Shown one piece after another: positions 34,215 to 42,873 of a stretch of DNA of 64,000 bases. Source of the stretch: Solibacillus sp040274725 (GTDB lineage Bacteria; Bacillota; Bacilli; Bacillales_A; Planococcaceae); assembly GCA_040274725.1 (NCBI GenBank), contig JBEMAQ010000003.1, positions 160,822 to 224,821 on the forward strand, in the 5' to 3' direction. The notes under the pieces were generated by a model. That model was not told where the DNA came from. It saw only the letters and a list, made by a program, of their open reading frames with translations, and did not search any database. Position 1 is the first letter of the stretch. Each line of letters begins with the position of its first letter. The translations under genes and the position numbers were made by a program.

Positions 34215-35615
34215 TTGAACATACCATTAACAATCATATCTCAAGCTTCAAGCTGTTGCGCACCAACACCGGAAGCGACTACCTCTTGCTGTGGACCTGT
34301 AGAAAGCAAACAAAAAGAGACACCCTCTAAAGAAACACCTTTTCAATTAAATAAAACGTATCCTGTGGCGATTATTGGTGCTGGTCCAGTGGGTTTAGCT
34401 GCTGCAGCTCATCTATCTTTAGCTGGTGAAGCGTTTATTGTCCTCGAAAAAGGCGCTGACGTTGCTGAAAATATTAAATCTTGGCAGCACGTTCGCCTCT
34501 TTTCACCATGGCAATACAATATCGATAAAGCTGCCAAACAATTACTACTGAAGTCTGGTTGGATGATGCCAGAGGAAGACGTACTACCAACTGGTCAAGA
34601 ACTTCGCGAGGCATATTTACAACCGCTTGCGAACCTTCCTGAAATCAAACCATTTGTTTCTTTTAATACGACTGTCACAGGTATTAGCAAAAAAAATCAT
34701 GATAAAATGAAGTCTGCTCGTCGCGAGGATGCTCCATTTGTCATCTATACGGAGCAAAATGGTGAAACAAAGCGCATTCTTGCTAGTGCTGTCATCGATG
34801 CGACGGGTACGTGGGCAACACCGAATCCAGTTCATGCTGACAACGTATGGACATCTGCTGAACGAAAGCTTGCTGACAAAATTTTTTATGGCATCCCAAA
34901 TGTTGATTTATTAAAAGAACGTTACACAGGGAAACGCATCGCAGTCATTGGCGGTGGGCACTCCGCTATTAATACAATTTTAGAATTAGGAAAGCTTGAT
35001 AACGTTGATCTTACGTGGATTTTACGTAAAAAACGTGTAGAAGATGCTTACGGTGGTGAGGAAAAGGATGCACTTGCTGCTCGTGGCGAATTGGGTAGTC
35101 GCATTCATACATTAGTCGATGAAGGCAAAGTAAAAGTCTTCACACCATTCTACATCGAGGAGCTTGCACAAACTACAGCGGATATCATCATTAAAGGAGA
35201 AGGTATAAATGGCGAGCAACAACTTCCTGCTGTCGATGAAATCATTGTAAACACAGGCAGTCGTCCAGATTTCTCGTTCTTACAAGAAATCCGCTTATCG
35301 ATTGATGCTGCTGTTGAGAGTGTCGAAGCGTTAGCGCCCCTTATTGACCCAAATGAGCATAGCTGTGGAACTGTTCGTCCTCATGGTGAACTAGAATTGC
35401 GTCAACCTGAAACGGGCTTTTATATTGTCGGTATGAAGAGCTATGGACGTGCGCCAACTTTCTTAATGGCGACTGGCTATGAGCAGGTTCGTTCCGTTGT
35501 CGCATACCTTACAGGTGATCTCGAAGCAGCTCGTAAAGTCGAGCTAGACCTACCTGAAACGGGTGTATGTAGCGTAGACCTAAGCTCATCTAACACACAG
35601 ACAACTTGTTGTTAA
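34215..35615 (+). CDS. FAD/NAD(P)-dependent oxidoreductase with cysteine-pair tails
   Basis: 466 residues, flavin monooxygenase-like. FAD motif IIGAGPVGLAAAAHL (about 53-67), NAD(P) motif VIGGGHSAIN (about 243-252) and INATG-like DATGTWATP. The N-terminus carries SSCCAPT and SCCGPV (Cys14-15, Cys25-26) and the last two residues are CC, so three vicinal dithiols flank the enzyme. Similar proteins occur in arsenic loci (ArsO-like). TTG start after AGGAGGAG. Whether it acts on arsenicals is not known; the context and cysteines make it likely. Confidence 0.85.
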   Translation: MNIPLTIISQASSCCAPTPEATTSCCGPVESKQKETPSKETPFQLNKTYPVAIIGAGPVGLAAAAHLSLAGEAFIVLEKGADVAENIKSWQHVRLFSPWQYNIDKAAKQLLLKSGWMMPEEDVLPTGQELREAYLQPLANLPEIKPFVSFNTTVTGISKKNHDKMKSARREDAPFVIYTEQNGETKRILASAVIDATGTWATPNPVHADNVWTSAERKLADKIFYGIPNVDLLKERYTGKRIAVIGGGHSAINTILELGKLDNVDLTWILRKKRVEDAYGGEEKDALAARGELGSRIHTLVDEGKVKVFTPFYIEELAQTTADIIIKGEGINGEQQLPAVDEIIVNTGSRPDFSFLQEIRLSIDAAVESVEALAPLIDPNEHSCGTVRPHGELELRQPETGFYIVGMKSYGRAPTFLMATGYEQVRSVVAYLTGDLEAARKVELDLPETGVCSVDLSSSNTQTTCC

Positions 35616-35626
35616 ATACTAAAAAT

Positions 35627-35665
35627 AAAGCAGCACACTCGTAAATTTAACGAGTGTGCTGCTTT
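35627..35665. terminator. bidirectional terminator between the two ars units
   Basis: Perfect 15-bp stem AAAGCAGCACACTCG / CGAGTGTGCTGCTTT with a 9-base loop, between convergent genes. Confidence 0.88.
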
Positions 35666-35676
35666 TTATTTAATAC

Positions 35677-36102
35677 TTATTTTTCCAATTCTTCATTTAC
35701 AAACTGCTCAATACGTGCCCCAATAGCATCACGTACTTGTTGGAACACTACCCACTTCTCTTCCTCTGTACCCGTCGCTTTTGCTGGGTCTTCAAAGCCC
35801 CAATGCTCACGACGAACCCCTTGAGGTGTCATCGGACATTTATCCGCTGCATCTCCACAAAGCGTCACGACTAATGTTGCCTTGTTTAAAATATCTGGGT
35901 TAATTAAATCTGACGTGTGGTGAGAAATATCAATTCCTACCTCATTCATTGCCTTGATTGCATTTGGGTTAACACCATGTGTTTCGATACCAGCTGAATA
36001 AATCTCCCAATCTTCTGGAAGTAGTTTTTTCGCCCATCCATCTGCCATTTGCGAACGGCATGAGTTGCCTGTACATAAGAAATAAAGTATTTTTCTTGCC
36101 AT
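35677..36102 (-). CDS. arsC: arsenate reductase, thioredoxin-coupled
   Basis: 141-residue low-molecular-weight phosphatase-like ArsC with P-loop CTGNSCRS (Cys10) and the redox cysteines in TLCGDAADKCP (Cys82 and Cys89). It reduces arsenate to arsenite with thioredoxin; trxA also lies in this window. It is the last gene of arsR-arsB-arsC. Confidence 0.95.
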   Translation of the reverse strand: MARKILYFLCTGNSCRSQMADGWAKKLLPEDWEIYSAGIETHGVNPNAIKAMNEVGIDISHHTSDLINPDILNKATLVVTLCGDAADKCPMTPQGVRREHWGFEDPAKATGTEEEKWVVFQQVRDAIGARIEQFVNEELEK

Positions 36103-36120
36103 TTGAATAAACTCCCTTAA

Positions 36121-37416
36121 CTAAAAAATTAATAATGTAATGTAAAGTCCGATTAACGTAAAGATTAAAATTGGTACGGTTAAGACAATCCCCGTTTTAA
36201 AGTACGTACTCCAAGAAATTTTCACACCTTTTTCTGACAGTACATATAACCAAACCAGTGTCGCGAGTGACCCGATTGGTGTAATTTTTGGTCCTAAGTC
36301 TGATCCGATGACATTTGCGTAAATTAATGCTTCACGTAATGTGCCATCTGTTGTTGTTTCAGCAATGGCTAATGCATTGACCATCACGGTTGGCATGTTG
36401 TTCATTACAGATGACAGGAATGCCGCAATAAAGCCCATCGCAACTGTTGTCACGAACAAACCTTGCGCTGCTGTCCATTCAATCACACTCGCGAGTACGG
36501 GCGTTAACCCCGCATGACCAAGTCCGTATACGACAACGTACATCCCGATCGAGAAGAACACAATATTCCAAGGTGCCTCCTTCACAACGGCTTTTGTATC
36601 CACAACAGCACTTTGTCTTGCCATGACTAAGAAGAAAATCGCAACAATGCCGGCCACAAGTGATACGGGTACACCGATAAACTCACTCGAAAAATAGCCG
36701 ACAACTAAAATTGCTAGGACGAACCAAGACAGCTTGAATAGTTTTAGATCTTTAATCGCAAGACGTGGTTCCTTTAGCATCGATTCGTTATATGCTCGTG
36801 GTATAGACTTATTGAAATAAATAAGTAACACGACAATTGTCGCCACAAGTGAGAACAAGTTTGGAATGAGCATACGCGAAGCATATTCGACAAAGCCAAT
36901 GTCAAAGAAGTCTGCCGATACGATGTTGACTAAGTTACTGACAACAAACGGTAAACTCGTCGTATCCGCAATAAAGCCACTCGCCATAATAAACGGGAAA
37001 ATCATTTTTTCGCTAAACTGTAAATTACGCACCATCGCTAACACGATAGGCGTTAAAATTAGTGCAGCTCCGTCGTTTGCAAACAGTGCTGACACGACAG
37101 CTCCTAGTAAACTGACATACACAAACATTTTGATCCCGTTACCTTTTGCAGCACGTGCCATATGTAATGCAGCCCACTCAAACAAACCAATTTCATCTAA
37201 TACAAGTGAAATTAAAATAATCGCAATAAAAGATAATGTGGCGTTCCACGTAATATCAATTACTGTCCCGACATCATTAAAATCAACAACCCCAACAAGT
37301 AATGCAACAACAGCCCCAGTCATTGCCGACCAGCCAATATTTAGTCCCTTTGGCTGCCAGATTACAAAAATCAGCGTACCGATAAAAATGAGTGCCGCAA
37401 TGACAAACATATTCAA
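36121..37416 (-). CDS. arsB: arsenite efflux membrane protein ArsB
   Basis: 431-residue ArsB/NhaD-superfamily permease with about 12 hydrophobic segments and typical motifs FANDGAALILTPIV, ASGFIADTTSLPFVVSNLVNI and IGSDLGPKITPIGSLATL. It exports arsenite (and antimonite) in exchange for protons. It starts three bases after the arsR stop. Confidence 0.94.
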   Translation of the reverse strand: MNMFVIAALIFIGTLIFVIWQPKGLNIGWSAMTGAVVALLVGVVDFNDVGTVIDITWNATLSFIAIILISLVLDEIGLFEWAALHMARAAKGNGIKMFVYVSLLGAVVSALFANDGAALILTPIVLAMVRNLQFSEKMIFPFIMASGFIADTTSLPFVVSNLVNIVSADFFDIGFVEYASRMLIPNLFSLVATIVVLLIYFNKSIPRAYNESMLKEPRLAIKDLKLFKLSWFVLAILVVGYFSSEFIGVPVSLVAGIVAIFFLVMARQSAVVDTKAVVKEAPWNIVFFSIGMYVVVYGLGHAGLTPVLASVIEWTAAQGLFVTTVAMGFIAAFLSSVMNNMPTVMVNALAIAETTTDGTLREALIYANVIGSDLGPKITPIGSLATLVWLYVLSEKGVKISWSTYFKTGIVLTVPILIFTLIGLYITLLIF

Positions 37417-37419
37417 TTT

Positions 37420-37719
37420 TTAGCCCTCCACACATTCACAGTTAATTTTACAACCACATGTCCACTCTTCATTAATTGAAGCAAGTACATGTTGCATTAA
37501 CGAAGTTTGATTTTCTTGAATACGATAATGCTTCCACGTACCCACTTTGCGCTCCGTAATGATGCCTGCTTCTTTTAATTTACGTAAATGCTGACTCACA
37601 GCAGGTTGTGAAATATTCAGGACGTCCGTAAAATCACATACGCATACTTCACCTTTTTTGAGACAAGCTAAAATGCGTAAACGATTAGCATCCGCAACAG
37701 CTTTCAACTGTTTTTCCAT
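37420..37719 (-). CDS. arsR: ArsR-type arsenite-responsive repressor
   Basis: 99-residue winged-helix repressor with the metal-binding ELCVCD-type motif as CVCDFTDVL and recognition helix SQPAVSQHLRKLKEAGI. A cysteine-rich tail (CGCKINCEC) may add ligands. I start at ATG 37719, 9 bases after GGTGGAG; a GTG five codons earlier lacks a site. It controls the arsRBC operon through the palindrome upstream. Confidence 0.93.
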   Translation of the reverse strand: MEKQLKAVADANRLRILACLKKGEVCVCDFTDVLNISQPAVSQHLRKLKEAGIITERKVGTWKHYRIQENQTSLMQHVLASINEEWTCGCKINCECVEG

Positions 37720-37749
37720 TAGTTCAATCTCCACCTATTCCCCTCCATT

Positions 37750-37767
37750 AGTATATAATGATATACT
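37750..37767 (-). promoter_or_regulatory. ArsR operator palindrome
   Basis: AGTATAT AATG ATATACT, perfect 7-base arms, between the ars promoter and the arsR start; typical place and shape for ArsR binding. Confidence 0.65.
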
Positions 37768-37768
37768 T

Positions 37769-37797
37769 ATATTATGTTGTCCTTGATATTTATGCAA
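37769..37797 (-). promoter_or_regulatory. ars operon promoter
   Basis: On the minus strand TTGCAT (37797-37792), a 17-base spacer and TAATAT (37774-37769) form a good SigA-type promoter, directly followed by the ArsR palindrome. Confidence 0.6.
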
Positions 37798-38007
37798 CCC
37801 GAAAATGTAAATTCATAAAATTTTAATCCCCATACCCCCATATGTAGCAGAAAGTAAGGGTAAACAGAAAAAAGGCCATGTTCGATAATCGAAAAAATTC
37901 CGCTTAAAATTCATTATTTCTTATTTCAAATTTAACGTAGCAAATGATTTGTCACTAAACTTTCTTGTGTAGAATACTTTCGTTTTCTCACGAATTGCCA
38001 AAAATAA

Positions 38008-38054
38008 GAAAAGCACTTCAAACCCTTTATAACAAAAGGTTTGAAGCGCTTTTC
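38008..38054 (-). terminator. terminator after tRNA-Arg
   Basis: 17-base arms GAAAAGCACTTCAAACC / GGTTTGAAGCGCTTTTC with one mismatch, immediately downstream of the tRNA gene. Confidence 0.7.
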
Positions 38055-38061
38055 ATTCAGA

Positions 38062-38135
<74 letters not shown>

Positions 38136-38292
38136 ATAATGTATATAACTACTAAAGACAATATTTATTATATGATACAATAAATGAAAAGTCAACAGTA
38201 TTTTGTTATTAAAATAAAATGTTTTCTAGAAATAAAATTTCTGAGCATTCCGTGCGTTATTCACGCGATTTACTGCCACTAAACGTCTAAGC

Positions 38293-38330
38293 AAAGCCTA
38301 TTTGCGGATCATTCACAAATAGGCTTTTTC
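38293..38330. terminator. terminator-like hairpin after the phosphodiesterase gene
   Basis: Stem AAAGCCTATTTG / CAAATAGGCTTT directly after the gene at 38331. The longer T-run is on the plus strand, so it may also stop transcription coming from the left. Confidence 0.55.
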
Positions 38331-38831
38331 TTAGCGCTCGTAATGAATTTTTTCGATTAATTCGTTTTTTTCATTATAACAATATAATATATATGCATAT
38401 TCTTTTACATCAATGACAACAAATGATTTATCCGCAATGCGGCGTGGCTTTTGCAAGCTGCCTGGATTGATAAATAATGTGTCATTAATCAGCTCTGCGC
38501 CTAAAATATGCGAATGGCCGAAGCAAACGATATTTGCACCGAGCTCTTGTGCGCGGTATGTCAACTTTAATACCGACGATTTCACATCATACAGGTGGCC
38601 ATGCGTCACATAAATGCGCTCGTCATTTACTCGGAAAAGTATTTCATCTAAATAATTATCATCGCGGTCCGTGTTGCCACCTACGCGATGCACGTCCTGC
38701 AAGTACGGATGATTATAAGGAAGCTCACTATCCCCGCAGTGAATGACTGCATCGACATTTGGATGATATTGTTTCACGCGTTCAATAATTTCGGCATTAC
38801 CATGTGTATCACTCATAACTAAAAGCTTCAC
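38331..38831 (-). CDS. MJ0936/YsnB-type metallophosphoesterase
   Basis: 166-residue phosphodiesterase with SDTHGN, HCGDSEL, VGGNTDRD, VTHGH and FGHSH, the full metal-binding set of the YfcE/MJ0936 group. Cellular substrate unknown. Equivalent to B. subtilis ysnB, which also follows the dITPase gene. It starts at GTG after GAGGTGA. Confidence 0.9.
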   Translation of the reverse strand: MKLLVMSDTHGNAEIIERVKQYHPNVDAVIHCGDSELPYNHPYLQDVHRVGGNTDRDDNYLDEILFRVNDERIYVTHGHLYDVKSSVLKLTYRAQELGANIVCFGHSHILGAELINDTLFINPGSLQKPRRIADKSFVVIDVKEYAYILYCYNEKNELIEKIHYER

Positions 38832-38850
38832 TTATCATCACCTCGGTTAA

Positions 38851-39444
38851 TTATTTTAGTAAACCTGCTAAATCAAATGCTAAGTTGCGAATGGCATTGC
38901 CGCGGTGTGAGATGGCTGCTTTTTCGTCGGCTGTTAGCTCTGCCATATGGCGCTCAAGCGCTGGTACATAAAAAACTGGGTCATAGCCAAAGCCGTTTGT
39001 CCCGCGCTTCTCGTGGGCAATGACGCCCTCACAGACACCTGATACAGTATACGTCTCCATATTCGGACCTGCTACTGCAAGTGTACAGCGGAAGCGTGCT
39101 GTGCGCTCTTCCTCTCGTACGTCCTTCATCTCAGCTAGTAGCTTTACCATATTCGCCTCGTCATCATGGTCGCCGGCATAGCGCGCTGAATACACACCTG
39201 GTGCACCATTTAGTGCATCGACCTCAAGACCGCTATCATCCGCGATGACGATTTGGCCAAGCAGACTCGCTAATGTTTCTGCTTTAATAATCGCATTTTC
39301 TTCAAAAGTCGTCCCAGTCTCTTCTATTTCCACATCTGGCGCCACGTCAAACATTGTGACAACCTCATAGCCAAATGGACCGAATAATGCTTCAAAGTCT
39401 TTTGCCTTGCCTTTATTTTTCGTTGCAATGACGACTTGCTTCAT
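38851..39444 (-). CDS. rdgB: XTP/dITP diphosphatase (RdgB/Ham1)
   Basis: 197 residues with IATKNKGKAKDFEALF at the N-terminus, DDSGLEVDAL and the end SHRGNAI(R)NLA, all typical of the Ham1 family. It removes ITP, dITP and XTP from the nucleotide pool. It overlaps the stop of rph by one base, as expected for an operon. Confidence 0.93.
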   Translation of the reverse strand: MKQVVIATKNKGKAKDFEALFGPFGYEVVTMFDVAPDVEIEETGTTFEENAIIKAETLASLLGQIVIADDSGLEVDALNGAPGVYSARYAGDHDDEANMVKLLAEMKDVREEERTARFRCTLAVAGPNMETYTVSGVCEGVIAHEKRGTNGFGYDPVFYVPALERHMAELTADEKAAISHRGNAIRNLAFDLAGLLK

Positions 39445-40196
39445 TATGCTTCCACCTTTCCTACTAAGTCAGCTAGCTCGCCAAGTGTTTCTTTTTGAAG
39501 TGTGATGAGCTGCGCAACACCGTGCTCACCAAGGTCTAACAGCGCATTCAGTTCCGCGCGTGTAAATGTTGATTCTTCGCCTGTACCTTGCAGCTCAACA
39601 AACTCGCCTTTCCCTGTCATCACCACATTCATGTCTACCTCAGCAGCAGAATCCTCAATGTAGTTTAAATCCAGTACAGCACCAATTTCAGCTAATTTCC
39701 CAACACTTGTTGCAGCTAAGTAATCTGTTACAGGGAATTTTGCGAATGGCTTTACGTCGTGTAATTTTGCAATCGCTTGTGTCATTGCCACGAATGCACC
39801 TGTAATCGACGCTGTACGTGTGCCACCATCTGCTTGAATGACGTCACAGTCAACCCAAATTGTTTTCTCGCCTAGTGCTTCTAAATCCACGACTGCGCGT
39901 AATGCACGGCCGATTAGACGTTGAATTTCCATCGTGCGGCCGCCTACCTTGCCAGCAGATGACTCACGACGTGTACGCTGCTCTGTTGCGCGTGGTAGCA
40001 TTGAATATTCCGCTGTAATCCAGCCCTTACCTTGTCCACGCAGGAAGCCTGGTACTTTCTCCTCTACAGTCGCTGTACAAATTACCTTTGTATTGCCTAC
40101 CGTAATTAACACCGAACCTTCTGGGTGCATTAAATAATCTGAATTCATTTGAACTGGACGTAATTCATTCACAGCTCGGTTATCATGTCTTGTCAT
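39444..40196 (-). CDS. rph: ribonuclease PH
   Basis: 250 residues, exoribonuclease of the RNase PH family that trims tRNA 3' ends by phosphorolysis. Visible family sequences are HPEGSVLITVGNTKVICTA, RRESSAGKVGGRTMEIQRLIGRALRAVVD (phosphate-binding region) and DCDVIQADGGTRTASITGA. AGGAGG stands 7 bases before ATG. First gene of rph-rdgB-ysnB. Confidence 0.95.
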   Translation of the reverse strand: MTRHDNRAVNELRPVQMNSDYLMHPEGSVLITVGNTKVICTATVEEKVPGFLRGQGKGWITAEYSMLPRATEQRTRRESSAGKVGGRTMEIQRLIGRALRAVVDLEALGEKTIWVDCDVIQADGGTRTASITGAFVAMTQAIAKLHDVKPFAKFPVTDYLAATSVGKLAEIGAVLDLNYIEDSAAEVDMNVVMTGKGEFVELQGTGEESTFTRAELNALLDLGEHGVAQLITLQKETLGELADLVGKVEA

Positions 40197-40273
40197 TATA
40201 GACCTCCTAAATCGTTTCGCGCATTTATCGTATCATATTTTTTGGTGTCGAAAAAGTCTGTCGACGTAAAAAC

Positions 40274-40300
40274 GAGCAATCTGAAAGTTTCAGACTGCTC
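40274..40300 (-). terminator. terminator after racE
   Basis: Stem GAGCAATCTGAAA / TTTCAGACTGCTC, one mismatch, followed on the minus strand by GTTTTTAC. Confidence 0.75.
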
Positions 40301-40311
40301 GCTCACTTCAT

Positions 40312-41106
40312 TTAAAATTTAATACGTCGAATATCGAGCTGCCCTTGATCTAACCAGCGCTCTGCTATCGAACGGAAAATCGGTACTGAACCCGATGCAT
40401 GCAGTACATGATGCGGTGGCTCATTCTCTGTACGCAATTGATTTTTATAGCGCAATATCGCCTCGACATCCTTTGCTGTTTCTTCCGCTGAGGAAAGCAC
40501 ATGCACATCCGGACCTACTGCCGTTTCAATTTGCTTTTGCAAAATTGGGTAATGCGTACAGCCTAAAATGACTGTATCAAAACGCTTTTCTTGTAGTGGC
40601 TTTAAGCCTGCCTCTACAAGATCATATGAGAACTGTCCTTCATATTCGCCACTTTCTACAAGCGGCACAAATGTCGGACAAGCAAGTGGAATAATTTTTG
40701 CTTGCGTATTGAGCGATAGTAACGCCGTTTCATACGCACCGCTTTTAATTGTTCCTTCTGTCGCGAGGACAGCAATTTCACTACGCTTTGTTTGTTTTAC
40801 CGCTGCACGTGCCCCTGCATTAATTACACCAAGTACCGGGAACGGCATATACTTTTGTAAGCTCTCGAGCGCAACGGCTGTTGCTGTATTACAGGCAATG
40901 ACAAGCATTTTAACATTCATCTTTTCTAGCTCTTTTGCCATTTGCCATGTAAAGTTGCGCACCTCTTGCTTTGAACGAGGCCCGTACGGACATCTCGCTG
41001 TATCGCCAATATAATAAATTGTTTCATTTGGCAAAAGCTCCATAATAGCCTTTGCTACTGTTAACCCACCTACACCTGAATCAATTACACCAATTGGGGC
41101 ATTCAC
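40312..41106 (-). CDS. racE: glutamate racemase
   Basis: 264 residues. The two catalytic cysteines are seen in VIACNTATA and LGCTHYP, with IGVIDSGVGGLTV at the start. It makes D-glutamate for peptidoglycan. It starts at GTG after GAGGCGG. Unlike B. subtilis no gerM gene lies between racE and rph. Confidence 0.95.
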   Translation of the reverse strand: MNAPIGVIDSGVGGLTVAKAIMELLPNETIYYIGDTARCPYGPRSKQEVRNFTWQMAKELEKMNVKMLVIACNTATAVALESLQKYMPFPVLGVINAGARAAVKQTKRSEIAVLATEGTIKSGAYETALLSLNTQAKIIPLACPTFVPLVESGEYEGQFSYDLVEAGLKPLQEKRFDTVILGCTHYPILQKQIETAVGPDVHVLSSAEETAKDVEAILRYKNQLRTENEPPHHVLHASGSVPIFRSIAERWLDQGQLDIRRIKF

Positions 41107-41188
41107 TTGTACCGCCTCTATCCTATTTCATAAATATTATTCAAATATAGATTCTATTGTGAAGTTTTTTTTGTAAAATAGCAAGTAC

Positions 41189-41410
41189 TCAATCTAAAAA
41201 TAATTCTTGTAAGCGTAATAGCTCAAGTATAGCTTGTGTACGACTTGAAACGCCAAGCTTTTGAATGGTATTCGAAATATGATTACGCACGGTTTTTTCA
41301 CTAATGGTAAGCGCTCCTGCTATATCTTTTGTCGAATAATCTTGCATGAGCAGTTGGAAAATTTCCCGTTCGCGCTTTGTCAGTAGTGAACGATGCTGTG
41401 GGCTCATCAT
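41189..41410 (-). CDS. gerE: spore germination/coat regulator GerE
   Basis: 73-residue LuxR/FixJ-type helix-turn-helix protein without a receiver domain: LTKREREIFQLLMQDYSTKDIAGALTISEKTVRNHISNTIQKLGV. Length and position next to racE match GerE, the last regulator of mother-cell gene expression, which controls coat genes with SigK. GGAGGGGG is upstream of the ATG. Confidence 0.93.
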   Translation of the reverse strand: MMSPQHRSLLTKREREIFQLLMQDYSTKDIAGALTISEKTVRNHISNTIQKLGVSSRTQAILELLRLQELFLD

Positions 41411-41479
41411 ATTGCAACCCCCTCCTATCCTCTTCTTTTTACAGTATGTCGAAAGAAGCGAGCCGGTGAGGGCGTTTAA

Positions 41480-41923
41480 CTATTTCCCGAGCAATAATTT
41501 TTTTTGCTCCTCAAGTAAAGGTGCGCCTTTCCCTGTTTGCTGATTCAACTGTACAAGCGTTCCGCGACCTGTAAAGCATACTTCATCACGCTCATTTTTC
41601 ACCAAATAATGCAGATCCATTGACGAATTACCGACTGATTCTGTTTTGACATAAATCGTCAATACCTCGTCAAAAAATACTTGTTGCATATAATCGCATT
41701 GTAGGTCCGCTACAACGAGCAAATTATCTTGTCCATTTTCATTTGTAAACATTAAGCCAAGTGCCTTTAAATATTCAATTCGCGCGTATTCAAAATACGT
41801 AAAAATAACCGTATTATTCACATGGCCATACATGTCCGTTTCTGAAAAACGCACGCGTACCTGTGTCGAAAACGAAAACCCCTTCATCCATTCTTCTGCA
41901 TTGTGAATATATGCTGCTCGCAT
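41480..41923 (-). CDS. hot-dog fold acyl-CoA thioesterase (YsmA-like)
   Basis: 147 residues with the 4-hydroxybenzoyl-CoA thioesterase signature RFSETDMYGHVNNTVIFTYFEYARIEYL (catalytic Asp). It probably hydrolyses acyl-CoA or acyl-ACP. It lies between gerE and sdhB as B. subtilis ysmA does. GGGGG precedes the ATG. Confidence 0.85.
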   Translation of the reverse strand: MRAAYIHNAEEWMKGFSFSTQVRVRFSETDMYGHVNNTVIFTYFEYARIEYLKALGLMFTNENGQDNLLVVADLQCDYMQQVFFDEVLTIYVKTESVGNSSMDLHYLVKNERDEVCFTGRGTLVQLNQQTGKGAPLLEEQKKLLLGK

Positions 41924-42040
41924 AAAATAACCCCCTTATTTTATCCCCTTATAATGAATCAAAATTCATCGTAACAATATTATACAAAAATAGAACAATA
42001 TTCTCTATAATTTGCAAATATATTCTAATTAAAATACAAA

Positions 42041-42073
42041 AAAACTACCTGAAATAAATTCAGATAGTTTTTA
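42041..42073 (-). terminator. terminator after sdhCAB
   Basis: Stem AAAACTACCTGAA / TTCAGATAGTTTT, one mismatch, with A- and T-runs. Confidence 0.75.
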
Positions 42074-42083
42074 AGATGATTAA

Positions 42084-42860
42084 TTAGTCAACCATGTGAT
42101 CAGAACCGAAGAAGTTCTTGAACATTTGTACAGTTGCCGCACGGTTAAGTGCCGCGATAGATGTTGTTAAAGGAATACCTTTTGGACATGCAGCTACACA
42201 GTTTTGTGAGTTACCGCAGTTTGCAAGGCCTCCGTCACCCATGATTGCCTCTAAACGCTCGTCCTTGTTCATCGCACCTGTTGGGTGAGTATTGAATAGA
42301 CGTACTTGTGATAATGGTTGAGGTCCCATGAATGAAGCTTTTTCAGACACGTTTGGACATGCTTCCAAACATACACCACAAGTCATACATTTAGATAATT
42401 CATAAGCCCATTGACGTTTGCGCTCAGGCATACGTGGACCTTCACCTAAATCATACGTACCATCAATTGGCACCCACGCTTTAACGCGCTTAAGCTCGTT
42501 AAACATACGTTGACGGTCAACTTGTAAGTCACGTACGACTGGGAACGTGCTCATTGGTTCTAAGCGAATTGGTTGTGTTAATTTGTCTACTAATGCAGAA
42601 CATGATTGTTGTGGGCGTCCGTTGATTACCATTGAACATGCGCCACATACTTCTTCAAGACAGTTCATGTCCCAAGCTACTGGAGTCGTTTTTTGACCGT
42701 CAGCAGTTACAGGATATTTTTGAATGTGCATTAGAGCAGAAATCACGTTCATACCTGGACGGTAAGGAACTTTGAATTTCTCCCAACGAGATGCACCATT
42801 CGTTGTATCTTGGCGAAGGATTTCAACATCAATCATTCTGCCAGTGTTTGCAGTTTCCAT
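42084..42860 (-). CDS. sdhB: succinate dehydrogenase iron-sulfur subunit
   Basis: 258 residues. Ligands for the [2Fe-2S] cluster (CLEEVCGACSMVING), the [4Fe-4S] (CMTCGVCLEACP) and the [3Fe-4S] cluster (CGNSQNCVAACPKGIP) are present. It passes electrons from SdhA to the heme/menaquinone subunit SdhC. The ATG at 42860 follows AAGGAGG by 8 bases. Last gene of sdhCAB. Confidence 0.96.
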   Translation of the reverse strand: METANTGRMIDVEILRQDTTNGASRWEKFKVPYRPGMNVISALMHIQKYPVTADGQKTTPVAWDMNCLEEVCGACSMVINGRPQQSCSALVDKLTQPIRLEPMSTFPVVRDLQVDRQRMFNELKRVKAWVPIDGTYDLGEGPRMPERKRQWAYELSKCMTCGVCLEACPNVSEKASFMGPQPLSQVRLFNTHPTGAMNKDERLEAIMGDGGLANCGNSQNCVAACPKGIPLTTSIAALNRAATVQMFKNFFGSDHMVD

Positions 42861-42873
42861 TGATTTTTCCTCC

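Larger units (their letters stand above)
37735..38061. other. gap with ars promoter and tRNA terminator
   Basis: Holds the ars operator/promoter on the right-hand side of arsR and the terminator of the tRNA-Arg gene; the middle (about 37800-38000) shows nothing I can name. Confidence 0.5.

Noticed and set aside
36866..37423. 185-codon plus-strand frame opposite arsB
   Set aside because: It is the complement of a hydrophobic permease gene with clear family motifs; long antisense frames are common there and no ribosome binding site is seen.
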